From NCBI GenBank assembly GCA_964001305.1, contig CAXFAI010000039.1:38218-102217 (forward strand): a stretch of 64,000 nt of DNA, in the 5' to 3' direction. The notes beneath the pieces were generated by a model, which ran no database searches, had not been told where the DNA came from, and worked only from the letters and a program-made list of their open reading frames with translations. A program made the position numbers and the translations under genes. Shown in pieces: positions 8,901 to 17,707 of this stretch. This DNA is from CAJXMH01 sp964001305. GTDB lineage: Bacteria > Bacteroidota > Bacteroidia > Flavobacteriales_E > Vicingaceae. The first letter of the stretch is position 1. Every line of letters starts with the position of its first letter.

Positions 8901-10661
8901 ATGAGTGAAGTGAGCGGTAAAGCATGGGATACAGCATTGTTTAAACGAGTAATGCAATATGCCAAACCCTACAAATTAACCTTTACCATTACCGGTATTT
9001 TAGTCATAGTATTGGCTATTTTGGGCCCATTACGTCCTTGGTTGATTCAGTATACCATTGATGAGAAAGTCAAAAACTTTGATGCTGAGGGGGTTTTGAA
9101 TTTAACCTTGCTGATGATTGTCATTTTAGTTGTTGAAGCAATCATTCAGTTTTATCAAACTTATTGGGCGAATTGGTTAGGACAAACCATTATCAAAGAT
9201 TTAAGAGTTCAACTTTTTAAGCATGTACTTTCATTTCGTTTAAAGTACTTTGACCGAACGGCTATTGGCACTTTAGTGACAAGAACGGTTTCTGACATTG
9301 AAACCATAGCCAATATTTTTTCGCAGGGAATCTTGGTGATCATCGGAGATATTTTAAAACTGATTGCTGTAATCGCCTTTATGTTATACACCGATTGGTT
9401 ATTAACTTTAATTACGCTTATCCCGATTCCAATTCTGATTATAGCGACAAACATTTTTAAGAAGACCATCAAGAAAGCTTTTCAAGAGGTAAGGACCCAA
9501 ATTTCTCGTTTAAATGCCTTTGTACAAGAAAGGGTAACGGGAATGAAGATTATTCAAATTTTTAACCGAGAAGAAGTGGAAATGAGCCGCTTTGAAAAAA
9601 TGAATAAGCTTCATCGCGATGCGCACATAAGAACCGTTTGGGCTTATTCCATTTTCTTTCCCATAGTAGATATGTTGTCTGCCGCTTCATTAGCCTTACT
9701 AGTTTGGTGGGGAACTAAAAGTGTAATTGGAGGCTATACTACGCTAGGAAATTTGACTGCATTTATCATGTATATCTACATGTTGTACCGTCCAATTCGT
9801 CAACTTGCCGACCGCTTTAATACTTTGCAAATGGGCATGGTAAGTTCTGAAAGAGTATTTAAAGTCTTAGATACCAATAGCTTTATTGAGAATAAAGGAG
9901 AAACTCAAAAGTCAAACTTAGTTGGTGAAATTGAATTTGAAAAAGTTTGGTTTGCTTATGAGGGTGAAGATTATGTTTTAAAGGATGTTAGCTTTTCGGT
10001 GAAACCAGGAGAGACGGTTGCTTTTGTAGGCGCAACAGGTTCCGGCAAGACCTCTACCATTAATTTGTTGGGGCGTTTTTACGAATTTCAAAAAGGCGAA
10101 ATCAAATTGGATGGTGTGCCTATTCGTGAATTTGACCTAGAGAATTTGCGATCAAACATGTCTGTGGTGTTGCAAGATGTTTTCTTATTTTCAGATACCA
10201 TTCACAACAACATTACTTTAAATAGTGACCAAATTTCTGAAGAAGCCGTAATTGAGGCTGCTAAAAGAGTAGGAGCGCATGATTTTATTAGCAAATTGCC
10301 CGGCGCATATCATTACGATGTGAAAGAGCGCGGAGGCATGTTATCCGTTGGGCAACGTCAGTTGATTTCCTTCATTCGAGCTTATGTGCATAACCCCAGT
10401 ATTTTAATTTTAGATGAAGCCACCTCTTCCATTGATACTGAATCTGAAGCATTGATTCAACAAGCTACGGATGTGCTAACCGAAGGAAGAACAAGTATTG
10501 TAATTGCTCATCGATTGTCGACCATTCAAAAGGCAGATAAAATTATTGTGCTTGAAGCAGGTAGAATTATTGAACAAGGCACACATCAAGAGTTACTTGA
10601 TTTAAATGGCCACTACAAAAAACTTTTTGAGTTGCAGTTTAAGAATGAGGAAGTGGTTTAA
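8901..10661 (+). CDS. ABC exporter, fused membrane and ATPase domains
   Basis: A 586-residue half-transporter of the MsbA/MdlB type. Six membrane helices occupy about residues 20-310 and the ATPase domain about 340-586. Walker A is GATGSGKTS (about 376), the signature motif is LSVGQRQ, a variant of LSGGQ with valine, and Walker B is ILILDEATSSID, followed by the switch histidine in IAHRLS. Such proteins dimerise and export lipids, peptides or drugs; the substrate cannot be told from the sequence. It is transcribed alone from a TAnnTTTG promoter and ends at a strong bidirectional terminator. Confidence 0.93.
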   Translation: MSEVSGKAWDTALFKRVMQYAKPYKLTFTITGILVIVLAILGPLRPWLIQYTIDEKVKNFDAEGVLNLTLLMIVILVVEAIIQFYQTYWANWLGQTIIKDLRVQLFKHVLSFRLKYFDRTAIGTLVTRTVSDIETIANIFSQGILVIIGDILKLIAVIAFMLYTDWLLTLITLIPIPILIIATNIFKKTIKKAFQEVRTQISRLNAFVQERVTGMKIIQIFNREEVEMSRFEKMNKLHRDAHIRTVWAYSIFFPIVDMLSAASLALLVWWGTKSVIGGYTTLGNLTAFIMYIYMLYRPIRQLADRFNTLQMGMVSSERVFKVLDTNSFIENKGETQKSNLVGEIEFEKVWFAYEGEDYVLKDVSFSVKPGETVAFVGATGSGKTSTINLLGRFYEFQKGEIKLDGVPIREFDLENLRSNMSVVLQDVFLFSDTIHNNITLNSDQISEEAVIEAAKRVGAHDFISKLPGAYHYDVKERGGMLSVGQRQLISFIRAYVHNPSILILDEATSSIDTESEALIQQATDVLTEGRTSIVIAHRLSTIQKADKIIVLEAGRIIEQGTHQELLDLNGHYKKLFELQFKNEEVV

Positions 10662-10671
10662 AAACTAAAAG

Positions 10672-10704
10672 CCCCATTGCACCAATGCAATGGGGTTTTA
10701 TTTT
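10672..10704. terminator. Bidirectional intrinsic terminator
   Basis: A perfect 10-bp stem (CCCCATTGCA at 10672-10681, TGCAATGGGG at 10686-10695) with a 4-base loop and TTTTATTTT after it on the plus strand. On the minus strand the stem is followed by CTTTTAGTTTTT. It therefore ends both the ABC exporter transcript and the convergent proCBA transcript. Confidence 0.92.
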
Positions 10705-10722
10705 AGAAAACAAATACCTTAA

Positions 10723-11922
10723 CTAGCTTCTTATATGTCCGTTTCCTAAAACGTAATATTTATTGGTTATCAATTGTTTTAATCCCAAAGGTCCTCGGTG
10801 GTGCAATTTATCTGTGCTAATGGCCAATTCTGCACCAACGCCCATTTGTCCGCCATCGGTAAATCGGGTAGAGGCATTGTGGTAAACGGCAGCACTATCA
10901 ACTTGTTCCATAAAAGTAGCAGCCTTTTCAGCGTCTTCGGTTAATATGGTATTGGAATGTCCACCTGAAAATTGGTTTATGGTGTTTATGGCATTTTCTA
11001 AACCATCAACACTTCCAATGGCTGCTTTCAAGGCTAAAAATTCTTCATACCAAATATGTTCATCAGTTATATCATCTGCTTGACCTAAATGTTCTTTCAC
11101 AGAAGAAGTCGCTAATAATTTTACTTCGTGTTTGCTTAATTCTTTTCCAATTCGATTTACCACTTCTTCAAAATGGGGATGGTTTTGATCAATTAAAATT
11201 TTATCTAAGGCATTGCAGCCAGAAATTTTATCCGTTTTTGCGTTTACAATCACTTTAAGTGATTTCTCAATGTCAGCATCTGAAGCCACATAGGCAAAAT
11301 TATTGCCTCTACCACTTACCAAAACAGCACAAGTAGCATGTTCTTTTACAAAATTGATCAATCGTTCACCGCCTCTAGGGACAATTAAATCTAAAGGTTG
11401 GTCCGGATTCTTTAAAAACGCTTGCGTTTTCTCCCGATCCATTTTTAGATATTGTATCCAATTCTTATCTAGGTCATTTTGAGTTAAAGCTTTGTGCCAG
11501 CACTTTACCAATTCTTCATTACTCGCATGAGCTTCTTTTCCTCCTTTCAATAAAATTTTGTTGTTGGCTTTAAAAGCAAGCACTGCAGCCTCAATGGTTA
11601 CATCCGGTCTACTTTCGTAGATAATCATGATGGTTCCAAAAGGAGCAGACTTATTGGTGATGTCCAAACCATTGGGTAAAAGATTGTGACTAATTGTTTT
11701 GCCAACCGGGTCGTCTTGCTCTTTCACTTCTCGGACAGCTCGAATCATATCATCTACCTTTTTGTCATCAACCACCAAGCGATCGTAAAGAGCTTGATCA
11801 TCTCGATTAAAAGCATTTAAATCTTTTTTGTTAGCCGAAATAATGGCTTCTCGATTTTCATCAAGAAGTTCCATCATACTTTGTAATACGGCGTTTCTTT
11901 TATCTAATGTCAATAATTTCAT
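10723..11922 (-). CDS. proA: Glutamate-5-semialdehyde dehydrogenase (gamma-glutamyl phosphate reductase)
   Basis: A 399-residue enzyme of the aldehyde dehydrogenase superfamily that reduces gamma-glutamyl phosphate with NADPH, the second step of proline synthesis. Family boxes are visible: IYESRPDVTIEAA near 104-116, a PRGGERLI motif near 182, the catalytic cysteine in KISGCNALDKIL, and FTDGGQMGVGAELAIST near the C-terminus. It is the last gene of a proC-proB-proA operon and starts 11 bases after proB. It ends near the bidirectional terminator at 10.68 kb. Confidence 0.96.
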   Translation of the reverse strand: MKLLTLDKRNAVLQSMMELLDENREAIISANKKDLNAFNRDDQALYDRLVVDDKKVDDMIRAVREVKEQDDPVGKTISHNLLPNGLDITNKSAPFGTIMIIYESRPDVTIEAAVLAFKANNKILLKGGKEAHASNEELVKCWHKALTQNDLDKNWIQYLKMDREKTQAFLKNPDQPLDLIVPRGGERLINFVKEHATCAVLVSGRGNNFAYVASDADIEKSLKVIVNAKTDKISGCNALDKILIDQNHPHFEEVVNRIGKELSKHEVKLLATSSVKEHLGQADDITDEHIWYEEFLALKAAIGSVDGLENAINTINQFSGGHSNTILTEDAEKAATFMEQVDSAAVYHNASTRFTDGGQMGVGAELAISTDKLHHRGPLGLKQLITNKYYVLGNGHIRS

Positions 11923-11933
11923 GTCAATTCTTT

Positions 11934-12746
11934 TTAAGCGTTTACTTCATCTTTATGATAAATTCTAGTTCCCACTTCTTTTCCTTTCACGATGTTAATG
12001 ATGTTGTCTTCTACTTTGCCATTGGCAATGTAAGTGGGAATATTTTTGGCAGCAGTTTGTTTGGCTACGTTTAATTTGGATCCCATGCCACCACGACCTT
12101 CACCTTCTTTTTTAGTTGAAGATTGTATGTATTGTTCCACATTTTGATCTGTTGAAACTGATTTTATCAATTCGGTATTATCATCATCTGGATGACCATT
12201 GTACAATCCTTCGGTATCCGTGAGCAAAATCAGCATATCAGCATCAATCAGCTCAGCAACGAGACTCGCTAATTCGTCATTATCTGTAAACATAGACATG
12301 GATAAGGAAACGGCATCGTCTTCATTCGCTATGGGCACAATTCCTTGCGAAAGCAATCCTTCATAGCAATTAATCATATTTTCTCGATGCATGCCGGGGT
12401 CAAAGTCCCTTTTAGTGGCTAATATTTGCGCACAGCGCATTCCATAATCATGAAAAATACTGTAGTAATGTCGCATCATTCTTGGTTGACCAACCGCAGA
12501 GTATACTTGTCTGCGAATGGTGTCATCTTCGATATCATTGTGGTCAAGCACTTCTTTTCCGGCAATAACAGAACCTGAAGAGATAAGTACCGTCATGATG
12601 TCTTCTTCATACAAGCGAGCAATTTGGTCTACCAGTTTTCTGAGAATCGGTCCTACAATTCGGTTGTCTCGGTTCACCATTACATTGGTGCCAACCTTGA
12701 TGACTACTCGTTTTTTAAAGTTCTTTTTCTCTACTATTGTGCCCAT
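11934..12746 (-). CDS. proB: Glutamate 5-kinase
   Basis: A 270-residue amino acid kinase that phosphorylates glutamate, the committed and usually proline-inhibited step. The N-terminal VVIKVGTNVMV and the SSGSVIAGKEVL boxes are conserved, NEDDAVS lies near 142-148, and GRGGMGSKLNVAK lies near 218-230. It is short because it lacks the C-terminal PUA domain of the E. coli enzyme, as in many other bacteria. It starts 2 bases after the proC stop and ends 11 bases before proA. Confidence 0.95.
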   Translation of the reverse strand: MGTIVEKKNFKKRVVIKVGTNVMVNRDNRIVGPILRKLVDQIARLYEEDIMTVLISSGSVIAGKEVLDHNDIEDDTIRRQVYSAVGQPRMMRHYYSIFHDYGMRCAQILATKRDFDPGMHRENMINCYEGLLSQGIVPIANEDDAVSLSMSMFTDNDELASLVAELIDADMLILLTDTEGLYNGHPDDDNTELIKSVSTDQNVEQYIQSSTKKEGEGRGGMGSKLNVAKQTAAKNIPTYIANGKVEDNIINIVKGKEVGTRIYHKDEVNA

Positions 12747-12748
12747 AT

Positions 12749-13552
12749 TTACTCCTTTCCTAATTCTACTGCTCGATGAAAAGCGGCATAAGCGGCTTCT
12801 TGAATTTGGTCTTTTACATTATTGTCTTCCATAGAATCTAGCGCCGCTTGTGTAGTTCCTCCTTTTGAGGCTACTTTTTTCATCCATCCTTTCGGACTTA
12901 AATCTGATTGATTAAAAAGTTCGATGGCCCCTTCAAAAGTTTGGCTCACCAAAACTTTAGAGTCATAATCAGAAAAGCCCATTTTTTGAGCAGCTTCCAT
13001 CATGGATTGCATAAAGTAAAAAACGTAAGCCGGTCCACTGCCACTAATTCCGGTGGAAGCATCAATGTCTTGTTCGGTATCTAAATGCACTGATTTTCCA
13101 GTGGTATCAAGCAGCTTTTTTACAGTTGAAAGTTCAAGGCGTGAAACTTCATCGGAAGCGGTAAAAGAGGTTAAACCTTTACCTACTTGAGCCGGTAAAT
13201 TAGGCATTGCCCGAACCACTTTTTCGATACCCAAACCATCTTTCATACTTTGAATAGTTACACCAGCCATTATTGAAATAACTACCTGACCATGATTCAT
13301 CAAGGGTTTGAGGTCTTTCATTAAGCGTTCAGCATGATAGGGTTTTACAGCTAAAAAGATAATGTCTGCTAAATCCATACACGCTTCTACATCGGTGTAT
13401 ACATCAAAGCGACTTATTTTTTTTAGTTCTTTGGTTTTCTCAGGATTTGTATCTGAGATCATTAAATTGGTTTGGCTGAGAAGTTCAGATTTAATTAATG
13501 CTTTCGCATAAGCTAAACCCATATTTCCTGCACCAATAACTAGGACATTCAT
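12749..13552 (-). CDS. proC: Pyrroline-5-carboxylate reductase
   Basis: A 267-residue NAD(P)H-dependent enzyme that completes proline synthesis. The Rossmann motif VIGAGNMGLAYA is at the N-terminus, and the substrate and dimer box DASTGISGSGPAYVFYFMQSM lies near 164-184. It is the first gene of the proCBA operon. The 253 bases upstream are free of genes and contain an inverted repeat, so they may hold a leader; a weak promoter match (CACCTTTG) is about 200 bases upstream on the minus strand. Confidence 0.96.
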   Translation of the reverse strand: MNVLVIGAGNMGLAYAKALIKSELLSQTNLMISDTNPEKTKELKKISRFDVYTDVEACMDLADIIFLAVKPYHAERLMKDLKPLMNHGQVVISIMAGVTIQSMKDGLGIEKVVRAMPNLPAQVGKGLTSFTASDEVSRLELSTVKKLLDTTGKSVHLDTEQDIDASTGISGSGPAYVFYFMQSMMEAAQKMGFSDYDSKVLVSQTFEGAIELFNQSDLSPKGWMKKVASKGGTTQAALDSMEDNNVKDQIQEAAYAAFHRAVELGKE

Positions 13553-13722
13553 TTTGTTATGAATTAATTAATAAAAATGATTCACTCAGTCGGTGCAAGC
13601 ATTATGCAGAGATACCATTTAGAAAAATGAATTTGGAAAGTCAAAAGAGTAAATCGGCTGTAGCTTAGTCTATGAGGTGACTAGCGCGGAGATGCTTGAT
13701 TTTATTGAGAAAAATGATGGGC

Positions 13723-13775
13723 TGCCATATTTTAGGTTTGTTGCGACATATCGGCGCAAAGGTGAAAATATGGCA
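13723..13775. repeat. Inverted repeat in the proC/dehydratase intergenic region
   Basis: An 11-bp perfect inverted repeat (TGCCATATTTT at 13723-13733 and AAAATATGGCA at 13765-13775) with a 31-base interior that itself holds a TTGCG/CGCAA pair. It lies in the 253-base gap 13553-13805, which otherwise has no open frame I can support. On the minus strand it falls 30 bases after the dehydratase stop and about 170 before proC, so it could be a terminator, a leader structure or an operator. Confidence 0.5.
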
Positions 13776-13805
13776 CCTTTAATTGAAAACCCTGCGACGA
13801 GATTC

Positions 13806-14786
13806 TTATCTCTTATGTTTGTTTATTGAAGCAAAATAATCATCCAAATCTACATTTCCGCCACTTAAAATAAGTCCAACCTTTTTATTTTGAAAAAGAT
13901 TAGCATGTTTGATTATTGCAGCAAGTACGGTTGCACTAGAGGGTTCCACTATAATTTTAAGACGCTCCCAAATTAAACGCATGGATGAGGTAATTTCTTC
14001 ATCAGAGACACAAAAGATATCATCTACCAACTGATGAATGATTTCGAAATTGAGTTTACCCAAGGAAGTTAATAGGCCATCGGCAATGGTTTGAGGATTG
14101 GTTTGTGGAATTAATTCTCCAGCTTTTAAAGATTGATAAGCATCATCTGCACCTTTTGGTTCTGCCGCATATACTTTCAAATTTGGATTGTAGTGTTTAC
14201 TTGCTAAAGCAGCACCTGCTAGCAGTCCGCCACCACCAACTGGGCAAATAATTCCATCTAGTTGTGGTACTTCATTTAATAATTCTTGTGTAGCTGACGA
14301 TTGTCCGATGATAATGTCACGATGATCGTAAGGTGGAATGAAAACAGCTTTTTCTCGATTTTTAATTTCAAGCATATTTTCTTCTCTGGCTCTTAAAGTT
14401 GGTTCACAAAAAGTGATTTTCCCTACAAGCGCTTTTACGCCATCAACTTTGATTTTTGGTGCATTTTTAGGCATTACAATAAAGGCTTCAAACCCAAGAA
14501 GGCTAGCAGCTTTGGTAAGTGCCTGTGCGTGGTTTCCTGAAGAATGGGTGACCACTTTTCGGCACGAACTTTCTTCCTTTAGTTTTAGCAACGCATTAAT
14601 AGCTCCTCTCATTTTAAAAGCGCCCACCTTTTGAAGATTTTCGCATTTAAAGAAAAGCTCAACACCTACCATTTCATTAATAGAAGTAGAAGTGAGAACA
14701 GCTGTTTTGGTGATATAAGGTGCAATAACCTTGTATCGATCTTGCAATTCACTCAGCGGGTACTTTTCAAGAATGGAAGAATGCAT
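13806..14786 (-). CDS. PLP-dependent threonine/serine dehydratase (or serine racemase)
   Basis: A 326-residue fold-type II PLP enzyme. The Schiff-base lysine is in VGAFKMRGA (about residue 58), the substrate loop SSGNHAQAL is near 82-90, and the glycine-rich phosphate loop CPVGGGGLLAG is near 181-191. It lacks the C-terminal ACT regulatory domain of biosynthetic IlvA, so it is of the short catabolic/serine racemase type that deaminates threonine or serine to 2-oxo acids. It starts 2 bases after the purE stop on the same strand, suggesting co-transcription with purKE. The precise activity cannot be decided here. Confidence 0.85.
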   Translation of the reverse strand: MHSSILEKYPLSELQDRYKVIAPYITKTAVLTSTSINEMVGVELFFKCENLQKVGAFKMRGAINALLKLKEESSCRKVVTHSSGNHAQALTKAASLLGFEAFIVMPKNAPKIKVDGVKALVGKITFCEPTLRAREENMLEIKNREKAVFIPPYDHRDIIIGQSSATQELLNEVPQLDGIICPVGGGGLLAGAALASKHYNPNLKVYAAEPKGADDAYQSLKAGELIPQTNPQTIADGLLTSLGKLNFEIIHQLVDDIFCVSDEEITSSMRLIWERLKIIVEPSSATVLAAIIKHANLFQNKKVGLILSGGNVDLDDYFASINKHKR

Positions 14787-14788
14787 CG

Positions 14789-15283
14789 CTATTTTTGATT
14801 CTTCAAATCCTCATTCATTTGAGCTACTTTTTCTTTTAAACTTTCTTTGTATGTATCCAGCTGCTTGGCCAAATCCTCATCTAAAGTGGCAACAATTTGA
14901 CAAGCCAAAATAGCGGCATTTTTAGCGCCATTTAGTGCTACTGTTGCAACAGGAACACCTCCAGGCATTTGTAATATAGAAAGTACAGAGTCCCAGCCAT
15001 CTATAGAATTGCTGGATTTAATGGGAACACCGATAACAGGAAGAGAAGTAGCCGACGCAACCATACCGGGAAGGTGAGCAGCTCCGCCAGCTGCTGCAAC
15101 AATTACCTTTAAACCTCTATCTTTAGCACTTGTGGCATATTGCATCATTTTTTCGGGAGTTCTATGCGCTGAAACAATTTCTACTTCAAATGCAACATTC
15201 ATTTCTTTTAAAAAGTCTAAGGCATCTTGCATTACTTTTAAGTCAGAAATGCTACCCATAATAATTCCAATTCTTGTCGTCAT
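14789..15283 (-). CDS. purE: N5-carboxyaminoimidazole ribonucleotide mutase
   Basis: A 164-residue class I PurE, which moves the carboxylate of N5-CAIR to give CAIR in purine synthesis. The N-terminal IMGSISDLKVM carries the GSxSD signature, SAHRTPEKM follows near 38-46, and the AAGGAAHLPGMVA loop is near 65-77. It starts 7 bases downstream of purK, its pathway partner, and is followed closely by the dehydratase gene. Confidence 0.96.
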   Translation of the reverse strand: MTTRIGIIMGSISDLKVMQDALDFLKEMNVAFEVEIVSAHRTPEKMMQYATSAKDRGLKVIVAAAGGAAHLPGMVASATSLPVIGVPIKSSNSIDGWDSVLSILQMPGGVPVATVALNGAKNAAILACQIVATLDEDLAKQLDTYKESLKEKVAQMNEDLKNQK

Positions 15284-15290
15284 TTTATGT

Positions 15291-16439
15291 TTATTTTGAA
15301 GTCACTTTTACAATTTCTTTTACTTGTCTAGCGATTTCTTTCGCTTTATTCAAATCCTTATTTATGATGGTGATATGTCCCATTTTTCGAAAGGGTTTCA
15401 CAAACTCTTTTCCATATAAATGAGGATAAACTCCTCCTAATTTTAAGACTTCTTCCATGCCTTCATATGTAGCTTCTCCAGTGGCATCTTTTTCACCTAG
15501 TAAATTCACCATTACTGATGGAGTTCTAATAGAGGTGTCGCCTAGAGGTAAATCTAAAATAGCGCGCAAATGTTGAGCAAATTGAGAAGTTACGTTGCCT
15601 TCAATACTTTGATGACCGCTATTATGAGCTCTAGGAGCAATTTCGTTTACCATCAAATTTCCTTCAACATCTAGAAACATCTCTACGGCTAATAAACCTA
15701 CCATGTCTAATTTTTCAATTACCACTTCAGCTAACTGATAAGCTTGATTAGCGATTGATTCCGAAACAGAAGCAGGTGAAAATAAAAACTCAACCATATT
15801 GGCTTCAGGATTAAATTCTAACTCAACCAAGGGGAAATGTTTGATTTCTCCGGATTCATTTCGAGCAACTATAACAGAAAGTTCTTTGTCTAATTCAACA
15901 GCTTCTTCCAACACAGAAGGTGCATCAAAAGCCTTGTTTAAGTCATCCTTTGATGCAATAGATTGCACACCATACCCATCGTAACCTGAAGTTCTTAACT
16001 TTTGGAAGATAGGAAATGAAATATTTGCTGTTTCTAACTCAGATTTATTGTCAATTAATGTATATGGAGAAGTAGGGATATTATTTTTTGAGTAAAACTC
16101 TTTTTGTAAGCCTTTGTCTTGAATGATTTTTAAAACTCGAGGCTGAGGGAATACTTTCACACCTTCAGATTCTAGTTTCTGAAGAGCATCTGAATTTACA
16201 TCTTCAAACTCAATACTTACTACTTTTTTATCTTTTCCAAACTCATAAACATCATTAAAGTCTTTAAAGTTTCCACAAACAAATTCATTGGCCAATGTCT
16301 TACATGGAGCGTTTTCCGAAGGATCTAAAATGTCAATATGTAGATTAAGGTTGTAAGCTTCTTGCAGCGTCATTCTTCCAAGTTGGCCGCCACCAAGTAA
16401 GCCAATTTTGAAATTTTCAGAATGGATATTCGTCGTCAT
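15291..16439 (-). CDS. purK: N5-carboxyaminoimidazole ribonucleotide synthase
   Basis: A 382-residue ATP-grasp enzyme that carboxylates AIR using ATP and bicarbonate, supplying the PurE substrate. The N-terminal box IGLLGGGQLGRM is characteristic, the ATP-grasp core includes the KLRTSGYDGYGV loop near 147-158, and NEIAPRAHNSGH near 265-276 is the family signature. It is transcribed from a TAnnTTTG promoter located 20 bases upstream, divergent from hpt-adk. Confidence 0.96.
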   Translation of the reverse strand: MTTNIHSENFKIGLLGGGQLGRMTLQEAYNLNLHIDILDPSENAPCKTLANEFVCGNFKDFNDVYEFGKDKKVVSIEFEDVNSDALQKLESEGVKVFPQPRVLKIIQDKGLQKEFYSKNNIPTSPYTLIDNKSELETANISFPIFQKLRTSGYDGYGVQSIASKDDLNKAFDAPSVLEEAVELDKELSVIVARNESGEIKHFPLVELEFNPEANMVEFLFSPASVSESIANQAYQLAEVVIEKLDMVGLLAVEMFLDVEGNLMVNEIAPRAHNSGHQSIEGNVTSQFAQHLRAILDLPLGDTSIRTPSVMVNLLGEKDATGEATYEGMEEVLKLGGVYPHLYGKEFVKPFRKMGHITIINKDLNKAKEIARQVKEIVKVTSK

Positions 16440-16458
16440 AAATGCAATTTGTAAGCTG

Positions 16459-16466
16459 CAAATGTA
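16459..16466 (-). promoter_or_regulatory. Promoter -7 box of purK-purE
   Basis: TACATTTG on the minus strand, an exact TAnnTTTG match, 19 bases upstream of the purK ATG. It is separated by 59 bases from the divergent hpt-adk promoter, so both purine-related units share one short control region. Confidence 0.65.
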
Positions 16467-16525
16467 GGGTGAAAATGTTTGTTAATAAACTCTTAATATT
16501 AAAGAATAGGAGTGGCTATTATTGT

Positions 16526-16533
16526 TACTTTTG
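16526..16533 (+). promoter_or_regulatory. Promoter -7 box of hpt-adk
   Basis: TACTTTTG on the plus strand, an exact TAnnTTTG match, 27 bases upstream of the TTG start codon at 16561. No good -33 TTG is seen at the usual distance. Confidence 0.6.
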
Positions 16534-16560
16534 TTCGCCTAGACAGAAAATTAACCTCGT

Positions 16561-17694
16561 TTGAAACGAATTAAGATTCACGATAAAGTCTTCGAACCTT
16601 ATTTATCTGAGGAGACTATTCAAAAGGCGATTAAGGAAGTTGCGCAAAAACTTCATCAACGCTATATTGGTAAGCAACCTGTGTTTATAGGTGTATTAAA
16701 TGGTAGCTTTTTCTTTGCTGCGGATTTATTAAAGCACATTGATTTTGACTGTGAGGTTTCATTTGTAAAAGTGGCTTCTTATCAAGGTACAAAAAGTAGC
16801 GGAAATGTCCGGCAGTTAATAGGATTAGACCAAAAGATTCAAGACCGACATGTGATTATTGTTGAAGATGTTGTTGATACAGGAAATACTGTTGAAGCAG
16901 TTAGAGAGCAACTCCAGAATATGGGTGCAAAATCTATCGCAATAACCACGCTATTATTTAAGCCAACTATTTATGAGAAGGAGATTCCCATAGAATATCC
17001 TGCCATAGAAATTAATCCTGAGTTTGTTGTGGGTTATGGTCTTGATTACGACGGATTAGGTAGAAATTTAAACGAAATTTTTGTGCTTTCTGAATCACAA
17101 AGCATTAAAGCAAATACAGATATGTTGAACATTGTATTATTTGGCCCTCCAGGTGCGGGTAAAGGAACTCAAGCTGAAAAGCTAAAAGAAGCTTATAACT
17201 TAACGCATTTATCTACAGGTGATATTTTGCGAAATGAAATAAAGAATGAAACCGAGCTTGGAACACTTGCCAAAACTTATATGAATAAGGGTGAGTTGGT
17301 GCCAGATGAGGTTGTGATAGATATGATTGAAAAATGCTTGATGGAATACAAAGATTCTAAAGGCTTTATATTTGATGGATTTCCACGAACCACTGAGCAA
17401 GCTAGAGCTTTAGATAGCTTACTTCAAAAGCACAATACCGAAATAGATATTATGCTTTCGTTAGAGGTAGATGATGAAGAATTGGTTGCAAGAATTGTAC
17501 AACGAGGAAGAGAATCAGGCAGAGAGGATGATAAAAATGAATCGGTTATATTCAATCGAATTATTACTTACAATAAAAAGACAGCTCCACTAAAAGATTA
17601 CTATGGTGAGCAAAATAAGTACCATGTAATAAAAGGAGTAGGTGAAATCGATCAAGTATTTGGGAGATTAGAAGAAGCCATTAATTCGCTTTAA
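16561..17694 (+). CDS. Hypoxanthine phosphoribosyltransferase-adenylate kinase fusion
   Basis: A 377-residue bifunctional protein. Residues 1-175 are a purine salvage phosphoribosyltransferase with the PRPP-binding motif VIIVEDVVDTGNTVE; residues 188-377 are an adenylate kinase opening with MLNIVLFGPPGAGKGTQAEKL, with DGFPRTTEQA and RGRESGREDD boxes and a short LID without zinc cysteines. The frame has no stop between the halves, and such fusions are known in Bacteroidota. The start is a TTG: the in-frame codon three upstream is a stop, and the conserved IHDKVFEPYL begins five residues in, so no ATG fits. An internal ATG at 17122 could also yield free adenylate kinase. Salvage makes IMP/GMP and the kinase balances AMP, ADP and ATP. 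Confidence 0.94.
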   Translation: MKRIKIHDKVFEPYLSEETIQKAIKEVAQKLHQRYIGKQPVFIGVLNGSFFFAADLLKHIDFDCEVSFVKVASYQGTKSSGNVRQLIGLDQKIQDRHVIIVEDVVDTGNTVEAVREQLQNMGAKSIAITTLLFKPTIYEKEIPIEYPAIEINPEFVVGYGLDYDGLGRNLNEIFVLSESQSIKANTDMLNIVLFGPPGAGKGTQAEKLKEAYNLTHLSTGDILRNEIKNETELGTLAKTYMNKGELVPDEVVIDMIEKCLMEYKDSKGFIFDGFPRTTEQARALDSLLQKHNTEIDIMLSLEVDDEELVARIVQRGRESGREDDKNESVIFNRIITYNKKTAPLKDYYGEQNKYHVIKGVGEIDQVFGRLEEAINSL

Positions 17695-17707
17695 TTAAAA
17701 GCGAATT
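17683..17707. terminator. Hairpin straddling two convergent stop codons
   Basis: A perfect 10-bp stem (AATTCGCTTT at 17683-17692, AAAGCGAATT at 17698-17707) with a 5-base loop. It overlaps the last codons of hpt-adk and of the convergent PP2C regulator, whose stop codons are adjacent. The stem ends serve as short T-rich ends on both strands, so it may be a compact bidirectional terminator. It has no long T run. Confidence 0.6.

Noticed and set aside
13661..13720. A stretch starting GGCTGTAGCTTAG that looks like the 5' end of a tRNA
   Set aside because: No acceptor-stem partner, no TTCRA T-loop and no CCA-compatible 3' end follow; the cloverleaf cannot be formed by eye.
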